This document shows positions 26,790 through 37,921 of a DNA stretch of 64,000 nt, piece by piece. The stretch's first letter is position 1. Every line of letters begins with the position of its first letter. A model generated the notes under the pieces. That model saw nothing but the letters and a program-made list of their open reading frames with translations, made no database searches and was not told the origin of the DNA. The translations under genes and the position numbers were made by a program. Source of the stretch: Rostratula benghalensis (Eukaryota; Chordata; Aves; Charadriiformes; Rostratulidae); assembly GCA_013399305.1 (NCBI GenBank), contig VXAI01000341.1, positions 663,785 to 727,784 on the forward strand, written 5' to 3'.

Positions 26790-26932
26790 TTTTTCTTTTT
26801 CTTCTTATTTTTCTTTTTCTTTCTTTTTCTTTTTCTTTTTCTTTTTCTTTTTCTTTTTCTTTTTCTTCTTCTTCTTCTTTTTCTTTTTCTTTTTCTTTTT
26901 CTTTTTCTTTTTCTTTTTCTTTTTCTTTTTCC
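26790..26932. repeat. Second (TTTTTC)n hexamer array, interrupted by TTC units
   Basis: About 22 TTTTTC-like units on the same strand as the first array, with a short TTC interruption near 26866-26878. It is followed by TTTGTTG sequence and a T run. It produces chance Phe/Leu and Lys/Glu frames only. Confidence 0.97.
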
Positions 26933-29395
26933 TTTGTTGTTTGTTTTGTTGTTTTTTTTTTAACTTGCTTGCAAGGTGGCTGCATCATTACAGAGTAACA
27001 CTGCATTCAAGTACAAGTATGTCAGCACTCTGTCACCTCTCCACTCCCAGTGAAGGCGTCCCTTTCCATTAAAGGATCTCTGAGGAAGGGAAAATAATGA
27101 TGCTTATAACGCAAGCAGGAAACCCCCTTTGTGCTATGTGGCAGCAAATTGTTTATGATAGAAATAGATATGGAACTCTATCACTAGGGTATTTTCATTC
27201 AAATCACATGGAAAGCATATGTGTTTGACCTTTTTGTTGTGCATTAATTTCCTAAACTATGTGCAATAAATTTGCTTCCATGAATGCTTTTTGAAAAAAC
27301 TGTTAAACATTAAATGCTCCAAATTTTAAGAACTTCTGTGTATCACAAATTTCCAAATGAGCTTTGATGTTTTTTGCATGCTAACATTGAGGTCTGGTGG
27401 ACTTTTAAATCAAAGTCAAAAAATCAAAGAGAAGCAGGTAATGCTGGGTCAGCGTTTGGCTTAAGCGAAGTCCTGGTGTGTCTCAACTAAACCCAAGAGA
27501 TTTGGGCAGAAATGCGACAAAAAGCTTTTATGTGCATATTAGTAATCTTGTGTTCTTCTAATTTTTTAAGGCTGAGCTAAGAGTATTTTATTCAGTTACC
27601 TGAGCTAACAGTATTTTACTCCACAAAACCAGTGTAATTGATTTAAAAGTGCTATTTGGTACAACAGAGCCTTATGGATAATAGAGAAACTTACCCAATA
27701 TTCATCCATGAGAGATGAAGAAAGAGCCTGGGACCAGTACCGATCTCATTTAAGCTCCTGAAGCTTTGCCACTGACTTCAGAGGGAGCAGAACCCAACTC
27801 ATTCTTTCCAGGGGCTGCAAGTTAATTAATGACTATACAACTGCTATAGCTATGCTTTTGAAACTGGTTATTCTCCTTACACAATTACAAACTGTGAATA
27901 TTAGGAGATCCCACAACAGAAATGAAGGCTAGCAAAACCAGCCAGGCCTAATGGCTGCCTTGGCAGTTCTTTGGGATTTAAGAATGCTGTGCTGGCAGGC
28001 ACACTAAAGTGATGATAGTGCACTATAAAGGTAGACGCTGTCACCATTTCTGGGTATGCCTTGGCTGGGATTTGTGTGTAGTGAGGACATTGCTACCTAA
28101 TGTCATCCAACTAGTTAATTCCAGAATCACTAAGGCTGTGATCTTTTTTTGTACCTTTATCTACAACTTCCGGTGCTGGCCATTGACAGGGATAGAACTG
28201 TAAGAAACCTGGGGCCTGATCCTATCCATTCCTTCCTTTCCCCCTGTCTAGTTATGTGATTTTAAAATACCCTCTCTACTCAAGACCAAACTGACCCATC
28301 TTCTCTGGTGGTAGAGACTCACCAGGGGCTTGCAGCCCCAAAAACACTCTTGAGAAGAGGTGGGAAAACAGACCCTAAAGGGCAGAAGTCCCATTTCCCA
28401 GTGGCAAAAATGATTCCTTGATGGGATACAGAGAATAAAGGAAGGAGGAGATGGTAGGTGAGGGGTCTGGCACCCCACAGCACATGCAAAGCACTCATCA
28501 CCATTGGCATCTGATGGACTTCTGCTGGCTCAGCCTCAAGGATACAGGATTTTCTTGAAATGCCTCAACTGCTTTCCTAAGAGCTAATTCTAAGACAAGG
28601 TGGCAGTTCCATTAACAAGCTCTGGTTAAAGCTCAGTGTGTCACAAACTATTGCAAAGTGGGAAGCTGAGAGTTATCACGGGCTCTTCATCTTCATCTCT
28701 AGCTCTTCTTGTTTTAACCCTTTCTTCTCAATAGCTTCATTTAGTGATGACATTATTTGAACTACAGTTCCTTTAACTTTTTTTTTTTTTTTTGCAAATC
28801 CATGTAGTTTGCCATGAGTTGAGTTAAAAAAAGAGCAGACTTACCAAAGTTTGTAAAATGCCAGCAGCCCTGTGATGGGCTAAAACATACTCTTACAAAG
28901 CACTGTTGCAAAAGATGGACGGCAAAACATTCTTAGCAAGGAAATGGATTTTGGTTTCAACTGCCAGGGGTTATTATAACTAACAGTAAGTAAAGCCATT
29001 TATTTTAAGACTTTGGAAGTGATGTTGACAGTACCTGTCTTTTCGAGTATGACCATTATCAGCTTTAAACTTAAAGTTCCAGGCATTATTTCTTAATTTG
29101 TATTGCACACTGAACTTTTTATAATGGCATTGGAAAATATTTTAAATGTGACTTTTTAAAATAAAAATGTGGTCTATTGAATATTGTGCGTAAAATAATT
29201 TTTATGTCTAAAATGTCGATATTTTTAACCTGAAATAAACCATGTAACAAATTCATGTATTCTGGGCAGTGGAAATTATTTCTGTTAACTCTCTTTTCTG
29301 CATATCATCAACTTGCTTTTTACTCATATTTCTCCTACTGTCGCTGTAAGCTTACTTGTTGTTTTTTCTTTCCTTTTCTTCATGCTGTCGTTTAG

Positions 29396-29447
29396 AGCCC
29401 TACAGAGAGACAAGTATGGGAGTAAAGCTAAACATTGCATATCAAAT
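29396..29447 (+). CDS. ADGRL3: ADGRL3 alternative 52-nt frame-switching exon (PYRETSMGVKLNIAYQ)
   Basis: After acceptor GTCGTTTAG, the exon completes a Glu codon (G|AG) and encodes PYRETSMGVKLNIAYQ, then AT of an Ile codon. The donor is CAAAT|GTAATT at 29448, weak at -1 and +5. Its length is not a multiple of three: it enters in phase 1 and leaves in phase 2. Joined to the terminal exon at 31458 it gives Ile and then GASEQCQGYKCHGYSTTEW and a stop. I recall that series as a latrophilin short-tail variant. If the weak donor is not used, the frame runs ATG TAA, so translation stops at 29449-29451. Either way, inclusion removes the long tail and the PDZ ligand. Alternative view: only the first part might be used with another donor, but none is seen nearby. 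Confidence 0.88.
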
Positions 29448-31457
29448 GTAATTTTTTTTAGTTCACTTTTATTGCATCACATATAGATGATGTAGTTAAT
29501 AAAGGACATCCATCTCACAGTTTTGAAATCAAAAAGAATATAATATAAATATGTGTATATATACATGTATGCGTGTGTATGTATGTGTGTATATATATGT
29601 TAATGTACATATATATATAGATGAGATTAGATGATACTTTTTTGTTTATTTCTCATTTTTGTGGTGTTGTTTACCCAACGTATTTTCTCATCTAATTGTG
29701 CTTATGATTTTTTGTAAACTTCATGCTTTTATTTGCAAGGTCATGGCATTTTTATACGGTGTGTTTCATTGCAGACCCCACTCTATTCTCACCTGTGATG
29801 CTTCCATTTTGTATCCCCACAAAACCCCGGCTCTATGCATTGGCCGCAGAAGTGTAGCACTCAGCATCTCAATGCATATATTACATAATGTGACCATCAG
29901 ACAGATGCTGTTATACCTGTCACCAATTACATATGGTCCTCCCCGCAAAATGCTCACTTTTCATTTCGCCTCAAACATTGTAACTTGGTTGGAGAGCTTC
30001 CACCATGAAAATCAATAGGTTTGTTCTATGTCTGTGATGGCTAGTTGATTTTTTGGCACAGGCCCCTTGTATGTTGGGAAACCCAGGGTCCAGCAGCACT
30101 CTGTAAGCTCCACAAATCTAAAAAGTGACCAACACATTTGGGGCATTTCACTCAAAAGCAAGAAGAAAGCCTGCAGTGCTTTCAATCCCTTGACATGCAG
30201 CAACTACTCCATCATAGACATGGATTGAATCTTGTATTTTCGGAAGATACACATGCCATGTACTAAGCCTGGTATGAGCAACTGTTCACCTGAAATTGTC
30301 AGCTAACAGCTCTTCTAAGTCACTGCAGCTTGCTGGGAGTTTCTTGCCATTTTTTGGTAATGCCTGAAGCCCTTAGCTGAAAGGTTGATCTGTTATTTCA
30401 TGCATCCCCATGCATCCCCACTCCTTCTAAGGACACCAGTAATCCCAAAAAAGAAAGCATGGCAGCAGAACTTCTAAAAAACGACTGGGCCTGATTTTCT
30501 TGTCCCTTGCCCAGTCATGCTGTATTCCTCTCAAAGCACTTCCTAGCCATCTCCCATAGAGTGTTGGGAAAGAGCCAAGCTCCAGCCTTACATTGACAGT
30601 GTTGAGAGACCTATAGAGATGCAATAGGCAGATAGATGGAGGGCACTCTGAATCCCCGTTACTCCTCTCAGGTTCCCCAGAGCCTACCATAGTGTGGCAG
30701 TGATGGTACTTGCTGCACCTTCCACTGAACCCTCCGCAATTGAAATGGGAGCTATTTTTAAAGGCTTTGCAAGACCCCAGGGTAGCTGCCTCCTATAAGG
30801 TCATGTTAGAAAATCACTACCTGGACAGTGGACTAAATAACTTTGGTTGTGCCAGGAGAGGTAGAACAATTAGCCTTGTTCCAAAAAATGCCTGGGCCAG
30901 AAAGCACTTTGCGTGTCTGCCTTGCTAGTCTCTGAATCCCACCATTTAGGCCTTATGCCTTTACCCTGGCAGCCTGGCCAGCAAAAGAGGAGAGCAGATT
31001 TATTTTTTTTCCTCTAGGAATTACAAACTCCCAAACAAAGGTACGGTAATGATTAACCTGGGCTGCACATACTTTTCCCTCAGCTGGCCAAAACTGCCCA
31101 CCAAGCACATGGAGCCAGGGCAATTAGGACCAGCCTGGGATCACTTATTTCTCAGCTCTCCCAGGAATACATAAGAGCAAAGTGCAAGAGCTATAGCAGG
31201 TACTGGCCAGGAGAGGTTATTCCTTCCTGCTAGCTATCGCTGCATCAAGTCATATGCTTGATGGTGATTTCAATTATTTTTTGTGGGAAGACCTTAGGCT
31301 GGTTAGTTGGAGCTGCACCCTCCTATTTTGGCTGCACCATTCTCCTTACTGCCGAGCCTCAGCAGCTATGGCAGCGTAGGAAAGGGGTTTGAGTGCACAC
31401 ATCCCGCGTGAGTGTCCTGTTTGTACAAGTCACCCTCTCTTGTGTAATGTTTTTCAG
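29448..31457 (+). other. ADGRL3: Last ADGRL3 intron
   Basis: A 2.0 kb intron from GTAATT to TTTTTCAG. It contains a TG/TA-rich tract (29541-29624) about 100 nt after the 52-nt exon, and a perfect tandem pair of TGCATCCCCA (30401-30420). I see no other exon or transposon. Confidence 0.88.
29541..29624 (+). repeat. TG/TA-rich tract downstream of the 52-nt exon
   Basis: Interrupted TATG, TGTG and TATATA units. As RNA it would be UG- and UA-rich, the sort of sequence bound by CELF or TDP-43 type proteins. Regulation of the upstream exon by it is possible but only inferred. Confidence 0.85.
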
Positions 31458-31518
31458 AGGGGCTTCTGAACAATGCCAGGGATACAAGTGTCACGGATAC
31501 TCTACCACTGAATGGTAA
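31458..31518 (+). CDS. ADGRL3: ADGRL3 alternative reading frame of the terminal exon (short tail ending TTEW)
   Basis: When preceded by the phase-2 end of the 52-nt exon (AT), the same exon start reads Ile, then GASEQCQGYKCHGYSTTEW, then TAA at 31516-31518. This is 19 codons after the shared Ile. The tail after TM7 would be 111 residues (154 with the cassette), with no LVTSL ligand and a cysteine pair (EQCQGYKC) absent from the other frame. The peptide matches a latrophilin variant ending that I recalled before working out the frame, which argues against chance. The stop lies in the last exon, so nonsense-mediated decay is not expected. Not confirmed by transcripts here. Confidence 0.82.
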
Positions 31519-32263
31519 TCACGGCAACAGCTACAGCATCGCCAGCGGCGAGTACCTCAGCAACTGCGTGCAAATCCTTGACCGTGGGTATAACCACACC
31601 GAGAATGCCCTTGAGAAAAAAATCCTGAAGGAACTCACCTCCAACTACATCCCTTCCTACCTGAACAACCATGAGCGCTCCAGTGAGCAGAGCCGCAACC
31701 TGATGAACAAACTCGTTAACAGCGTGGGTGGTGGGAGCGAAGATGATGCCATCGTGCTGGACGACGCCACTTCCTTCACCCACGAGGAGAGTCTGGGCCT
31801 GGAGCTTATCCATGAGGAGTCAGATGCCCCCCTGCTGCCCCCCAGGGTGTACTCAGCAGACAACTACCAGGCCCACCTCTACAGCCGACGGCGCATCCCA
31901 CAAGACAACAGTGAGAGCTTTTTCCCCTTACTGACCAACGAGCACACGGACGACCTCCAGTCGCCCAACAGGGATTCTCTCTACACCAGTATGCCCGCAC
32001 TGGCTGGCATGCCCATGACGGAAAGTGTCACCGCCAGCACCCAGACTGATCCTCCCCCGGCCAAAAGTGGCGGTGGCGACGCCGACGATGTTTACTACAA
32101 AAGCATGCCAAACCTTGGCTCCAGAAACCACATCCATCAGCTACACACTTATTACCAGCTAGGTCGAGGCAGCAGCGATGGGTTTATAGTCCCACCAAAC
32201 AAAGAGGGAACCCCCCCGGATGGCAATGCAAAAGGACCTGCTCACTTGGTTACTAGTCTATAG
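31458..32263 (+). CDS. ADGRL3: ADGRL3 terminal coding exon, long tail with PDZ ligand
   Basis: After TTTTTCAG the exon completes a Glu codon and encodes 267 residues, from GLLNNARDTSVTDTLPLNG to the stop TAG at 32261-32263. It defines the paralogue: the end YYQLGRGSSDGFIVPPNKEG and PAHLVTSL fits ADGRL3, whereas ADGRL2 has YYQ/CYQISRGNSDGYI-type sequence. Visible blocks are an acidic stretch (GSEDDAIVLDD), the conserved ESDAPLLPPRVYS, SPNRDSLYTSMP, and DVYYKSMPNLG. The C-terminal LVTSL is a class I PDZ ligand; in latrophilins it binds SHANK scaffolds at the postsynaptic density. With exon 7631-7727 joined directly, the tail after TM7 is 342 residues, or 385 with the cassette. The exon is notably GC-richer than its surroundings. 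The first ~60 nt are also read in a second frame. Confidence 0.98.
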
Positions 32264-32620
32264 AAGATTCAGCAAAAAATTAAGCAAAAGACAACAAAAA
32301 GCCCCTCCATAATGCTTGGTTTACTGTTCTGAGATAATCCAAACAGTGGTAATATTGTGTGTACTCCTAAATCTTCATGGTGTTCAAAAGGAAACTCTTG
32401 GACTTTTTTTACTGGAATTTTTAGGCTGGCCCAGAGAGGACAGTAACTGCTGCCCCTACCCCCGCCCGTTCTCCCTCCCCTCCTCCTTCCCTCCAGACAG
32501 ACTTCATTATGTTAATGAAAGCGGTAGATAATGGCACACTTTGTGGCCTTCTCAAGTTATGCCGTGTTTGTTTAAACAATCCTTGATGCTGTGTTGCTCT
32601 TAATACTGATGATCTGATTT

Positions 32621-32642
32621 AGGAGGTGGGGGAGGTGGGGGA
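32621..32642 (+). other. G-rich tract in 3' UTR (two-tier G-quadruplex candidate)
   Basis: Repeated GGAGGTGGGG units give several G pairs and G runs with 1-nt spacers on the transcribed strand. A two-layer or mixed RNA quadruplex is possible; this is a pattern reading only. Confidence 0.45.
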
Positions 32643-33878
32643 GCAAAGAAAAAAAAAAAAAAAGGCAAAAAATGTGCATTTGAGACTAGTAGTGATGATG
32701 CATCTAGGTGGGACCGCCGCACAAAAACAAGCTAGCAAAACTTTCTTACCAATCCAGATCACGTCAGGGTTTTGGTCACTCACAACTTGGTTTCACCATA
32801 GCGCCCTTTGCTGTGGGAGCAAACAAAAGAAAAAGAAAAAAATTTCATGAGATTGAAGGGAATCCTAGAATACTGTGCTAAAGGCATATTTTACGTTTTG
32901 CTGTATTAACGGATGACAAAAACTAATAACAGAAAAAGAGAAGCGAACAATTTCTATGTAATGTACAGATACTAGCATTGCACATATAGTCTGCTTTCTG
33001 TTCCTCCAGAACTTGCGTCCCTGTTAATGTAGTGGAAAGAAAAAAAAAAAAAAAAGAACTTTTTTCTGTTGTGCTGGTCTTGTAAGTTTGTCTACCAGTA
33101 GGAACAAGGTTTTTCATAACTCCTCTTTTTTTAAAAAAAAAAAATAAGGTTTTACCTCTTTCTCCCCTCCATTCCCTCCCCATCCTGGCAAAAAAAAATC
33201 TCACTGGGCAAAAAAAGAATGAACATCACTTTCTAAGAACCATTTTTAGTAATGCCATCACCATTTCTTTCCAGTCAATACAGCCTTTTTATTTTCTCAC
33301 TATATAACTTCCTTCAGACACCATATTGCTGGCAGACCTTTTGGCAGGCAAGAACAGGGCAAACTTCCCCATTGAGAATGCACAACCAATAGTGAAGATA
33401 ATCCTGTGAAGAATCTTTGGTGAGCAGCCCCTCAGCCAGGCCGTAAGTTCACATCCAGGAGGTGGGTTTTTTGTAGTCGTAGTGGGGATTCTACAGGAGA
33501 TGGCCATTTCCCTGGAAGAGCCAAAGGCCTTCACGGCTCTGTCTGGTCCCCAATTTAGGCACTTGTACTGCAGTGGTTAAGAAGAAAATTGATTGACACA
33601 TAGTGAGCTATAAAGTACTTGCAGTGATTTAAAACTTTAAAACAAACAAACAAAAATCTTCTGTTCATTATTTTTCCTAACAGGAAATCTATTTATTTCA
33701 CAAGATTTTTAAGTAACATAGGCTTTCTGGAGGTAAACTAGCAGCACAGAGTATGAATTATCTTTTTGATTTTTTTTCTTTTTTTTTTTTTTAATTTATG
33801 ATCCATTTTGTATGGTCTCAACAGTTGAATGACCTCATTACTAATATTTGTTGTAAAAGTGAAGCTTGTTTGCCAAAC

Positions 33879-33884
33879 AATAAA
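33879..33884 (+). promoter_or_regulatory. ADGRL3: Candidate poly(A) signal AATAAA of ADGRL3
   Basis: The first canonical AATAAA that I see downstream of the ADGRL3 stop. It is followed within 30-80 nt by TATGTATGTGCTGT and then T7GTTGTTGTTG, a plausible GU/U-rich downstream element. Cleavage would fall near 33900. Use is inferred; several distal AATAAA motifs exist. Confidence 0.55.
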
Positions 33885-36800
33885 CAACTGATCACAATTT
33901 AGAAGATACCATATGTATGTGCTGTACAATTAATCTCTCTTTTTTTGTTGTTGTTGCTCCTCTTTCCATTACTGTCTTTAGTATGAGTCTCCACTCCTTT
34001 ATGGCATGTGTGAGCAATGCCAAAGAAAGGAGGCCTAAGATGAGCACAAAGGTTATACAGCTACAGCTGACTAGAAATATCAGGCTAGCAGTATTTATTT
34101 AGGGGTGAGAACAATGCCTGTTGGCATTTGTGGCAGGTGATTCTAGGTATGTTTTGTGCCTATTGTATAAACTAGTTGACAACACGCGAATTATTTTAGT
34201 TTTTCATGTGTCGGACCTTTTAATCGTTGTAATGATTTCTTTTTTTTAATTTTTTTCCCCCCATAATTTGGCTTCTTCTGGGATTAAAACCTGCTGGTAG
34301 TGTGTCAAAGAGTAAAACAAGTCCCCGTTAGGCCTCCTCGGTTGATGTTTACTGTCTCTTTATTTTCTTCCTCTGGGCATACACAAAGTGCCATTGCTGT
34401 CCTCGACCGTGTCACCCTTCCCATCCCATCACTGCCAATGGTTCACTAGCGTTTCATCATTTTCCTCCAGCCTCCCACTTCAAATCCATTGGGAGCAATT
34501 TGTATTCATTTCAGGATAAAGAAAGCCACAACATAGACTAGAAAGGTTGACAATGAAAATAACCATCTCTGCACACTCTTGTTACATAACTTTTCACAAA
34601 GGCTTCCCATGCCTCAGGCTTTGGGGTCTGGTGCTGCCTCCATTTAAGTTGCCTCCATCCATCTTCCATTCAGCTGGGTAAAAGCTGAAAGGTTTGAAGC
34701 AGACAGTGATGCCTGTGTTAGACAAGATATTTCGATGGATGTAGGATAGATATAGCAGCGGAACAGCTCTGCTTCATCTTGGTGTTGTCCTGGTGTGGGG
34801 CAATGCTGCTCAGTCCTGCAGCATAGAGGTGGTGGTATTTGGTGTTACTCATGGCCTATAAAAGGTTTGAGTGACCTGAGTCCTTCCTACAGCCAGGCAC
34901 TCAGGCCAAAACTTCTTGGGGAGGAAACTTTATTTCTGATGGATCACAGCTATGCCTCTTGCTAGGTCTAGGTTTCAGCAAGGGAGCATTTCTTGTTAGG
35001 AGATTGGGAATCATGTGGTTCCATAGCAAAACAGCTGTTGGTCAGCTGGGTCAAGCTCTTGATGCTCTTTCCCTCTTTGTTTATAATGTGCATGCCAGCA
35101 GTGATGGAGCTGGGGAGTGCACAGTAGACTTATGCCTATAGGCAAAGCAAGCATTTCAGACCCATGGGGTCATATCAATCCAGGTACCAGCCCAACTGAG
35201 GCTGCTGAGGCTTGAAATACTTGAAGTACCTCTTATTTGGAGAAGGTAAAAACTCTTTTACAGTAATGAGATACACCGTATCAAACATTTTCATGCTAAA
35301 ATGGGAGGCAGGTGATCAACACAGCATTTACCAGCGTGCCTGACTATGCAAGAACAAACTAGTGACGGATTTGCTATGGGATGATTGTGACCTACTGAAA
35401 AATCTTGGACTTCTTTTACTCCAAATGGTCATTCTTACCCAGCCTTTCTGTGTATTTTCAATTTATCAGTGGACAGGCTGGTTTTCCCCTTTCCTCCATC
35501 CCTTCTTCCTTGAGCTTCTCTCCACCAGAGTACCATGCCTATTAACATGTTGATTGCGAAAACCTCTGTTTAGTTTCAAGCTGATTATGTCCATTCCTGG
35601 GCTGTTCTGACACCACAGGATTCACTGTTGGTGCTTCTTATAGCTTTGGAAACAGATGAATCACAAAACAGAGGAGAAATAGATATTATTAGTTATATTA
35701 AGCCAAAAATGGTTTAAGACTGTAATTTAGTTTGGGGAAGGAGCAGGACAGGGATTATCTTTGTCTTTTCTTTCCCCCTTGAAAACAGGCTTTTGTTGTG
35801 TCAGATAGTTGATGATGGGCATGGTGAAGATTTCTGCTTGTTGATAAGTACCTTGGTAGATACAGTCCTTATATGACTGGCAATGTAGTGGTATCTTCTG
35901 TGCAGCATGTGAAACTCAAGTTGATGTTAAGTTCTCGGTGCCTAAAATGCTCCTGGAGTAGGAGGGAGAGCTACAAAGCTTCTAAGGCATTTCTTAATAC
36001 TGAGGCAAGGCAGAGATGTGAGAAAACTAACGGTTTGATGAAGAGGCAGTAGCAATTATGGTATTAAATCCATAACTATGCTTGAGGCACATACCTTTGC
36101 AAGCTGGGTTGAAGGGGATGATCAGCCCTGTCCTGGAGGAACCTTCTTTTTTTGAGCTTTGTTTATCAGAAAAAAAAAACAAACCAAAACAAACCAAAAA
36201 ACCAAAGATTTGCCTTATAGGGAGAAGATTAAAACTTCATTTTCCAACTGCAATAAGCTTTCAAAGAAAACCAAATAGAATAGGGGCAAACAGGCAGTGC
36301 TTGGTCTGATGAAAAGATCACCTTGCTACATAGACCCCCCCAGGCATATTTGGAGTGAGGATTGTCAATGTCAATCTCTTGCTAGAGGCGTCCTTTTGGC
36401 AAGTCCTACTTGCAGGCAAGAAGGGGATGCTCACGCCTTGCATTTTCTGGGAAATCATACTGGGATGCTTTGCAAGTTGTGAATCCCTTCTTTCCCTCAC
36501 ATTTGGGCAGGACTGGGTTATTTTTCCTGTGTATCCTTGCAGGCTGCTCCATAACAAGCTGATGTACCAGTTTACTGTGCAATTGCTATTTTCTACTGCT
36601 CAAGGACACAATGCCTGTCCCTTTTCTGCAGGAGCCGTAAGAGCCTGTGAAGATCTCCCCAAAATATGTGAAGGAGAAACACAAGGGGACAGACATGCCA
36701 AGAAAGATTATGTAGGTTGGAGAGTTGTTGGGGTGGTGGGTATTTGTCACGGCTGTGGAGGCCCCATGTAGGCAATGTACCATGCTATGGTTCCTTTCCA

Positions 36801-37904
36801 CCTGTTGATTGCATTCAATTCCCTGAAATCTGTGGTTGTTAACTGATCTTCTTCCTTTCTCCCTGCCCTCAAGTAATTAGCAGTGGGATGCTTCAGAAGG
36901 CTTGGGGAAATGGTGGCAGCAGCTGGGAGGCTCTGGTCTCCAGAAGGCCCTTGTGTGTCTCTATGTGTGTCTGTATTGCCTGGATCCCCCTTCCCTCTTC
37001 TCTGGCTAGCTGGCCTCTCTCTTGCATACCCCCATATGCTCTTGATCTTGCTAGTTTATAAAGAATGTAATACCCCACAGACTTGCCTAGCCAACAAGGA
37101 TAAAAAGATAGCTCATAGCTCATCCTATTAAAAAGTTCTCTCAGAAAAGCCTGAGTGCACCAGCTTGATCATCTGTCACATCCTGATCTCCTCCTTACAT
37201 CTAGAAAGAAACATACTTTAGTTATAGCTACCTGCTGCATTCAGCTAAACTCTATGCAAATTTTTTTTAATGAATATTTTAGGATTTGACTCAGCTGTGC
37301 TCATTAACATTATATATATATATGTCATGCTGTCTCAGGCTCTCTGGTAACAGCGTGGAAAACAGCCTGCAGTGTAAAGCTGAAACCTGGTAACATCACT
37401 GATTGATGCTCCCGAGGAAGGCAGCAAGGATATTAGCAGCATGGCTAGGGGTGAGCACCGAAAGGATGCCCCCTGAGAGGGCAACAACACATCCCACTCT
37501 TCACCAAGAATTATTTAAGTCAGTGCAGGTAGCTGGTGTAGGGTCAGTTTTGTTCTTCCAAGGGCTTTGGCAAGCCATAGGGATGCTTGGATCACACACC
37601 AGATCATACATCATCCCAGTTCAGGAGGGACAGTCTGTTTGATGCTGAAATATTGAAACTAGCCAGGATAGCTTGTAAATCTTACTTTTTAACATCAGAA
37701 TAGTTTTTACAGGTGCTTAGTGTTTATTGGGTTTGATACACCAGACAGATGGTGATACTCTTCTCCAGCAAAATGCTAACAAGAAAAGAAAATCATTGCA
37801 CATATTTGCTGTCTTTTTATTTCTTCATCTTCCAAAATTTTTTCTTTTCTAACATTTCTACTCCTTAATGATGCTGTACATGTGTAAAATACAAAGCTAA
37901 AACC

Positions 37905-37921
37905 TCAATAATAATAATAAT
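37905..37921. repeat. (AAT)n short repeat
   Basis: Five AAT/ATA units followed by an A run, in non-coding sequence downstream of ADGRL3. Confidence 0.9.

Larger units (their letters stand above)
23135..29395 (+). other. ADGRL3: ADGRL3 intron between the cassette and the 52-nt exon
   Basis: A 6.3 kb intron with pyrimidine tracts at 23203-23240, two UUUUUC hexamer arrays (24137-24245 and 26790-26932), an A/C-rich low-complexity block, and an internally deleted CR1 (about 24745-25692). The last 300 nt before 29396 are strongly AT-rich and lack repeats, as is common for conserved sequence around alternative exons. No other exon was recognised. Confidence 0.9.
32264..33905 (+). other. ADGRL3: ADGRL3 3' UTR (proximal form, end inferred)
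   Basis: Non-coding sequence after the stop codon, with A-rich tracts (32649-32663, 33039-33055, 33133-33146), a G-rich stretch at 32621-32642, and T-rich tracts near 33770-33793. The end is set from AATAAA at 33879 and the GU/U-rich sequence after it. Longer forms are possible: the next 200 nt after it are also repeat-free, and other AATAAA motifs occur further on (38185, 41547). The short frames here, such as the one at 32626-32850, have no protein character. Confidence 0.65.

Noticed and set aside
26640..27006. Phe/Leu-repeat and Lys/Glu-repeat frames
   Set aside because: Translations of the second hexamer array.
31502..31813. 103-codon open frame on the minus strand
   Set aside because: It is the antisense shadow of the conserved ADGRL3 terminal exon and has no family resemblance of its own.
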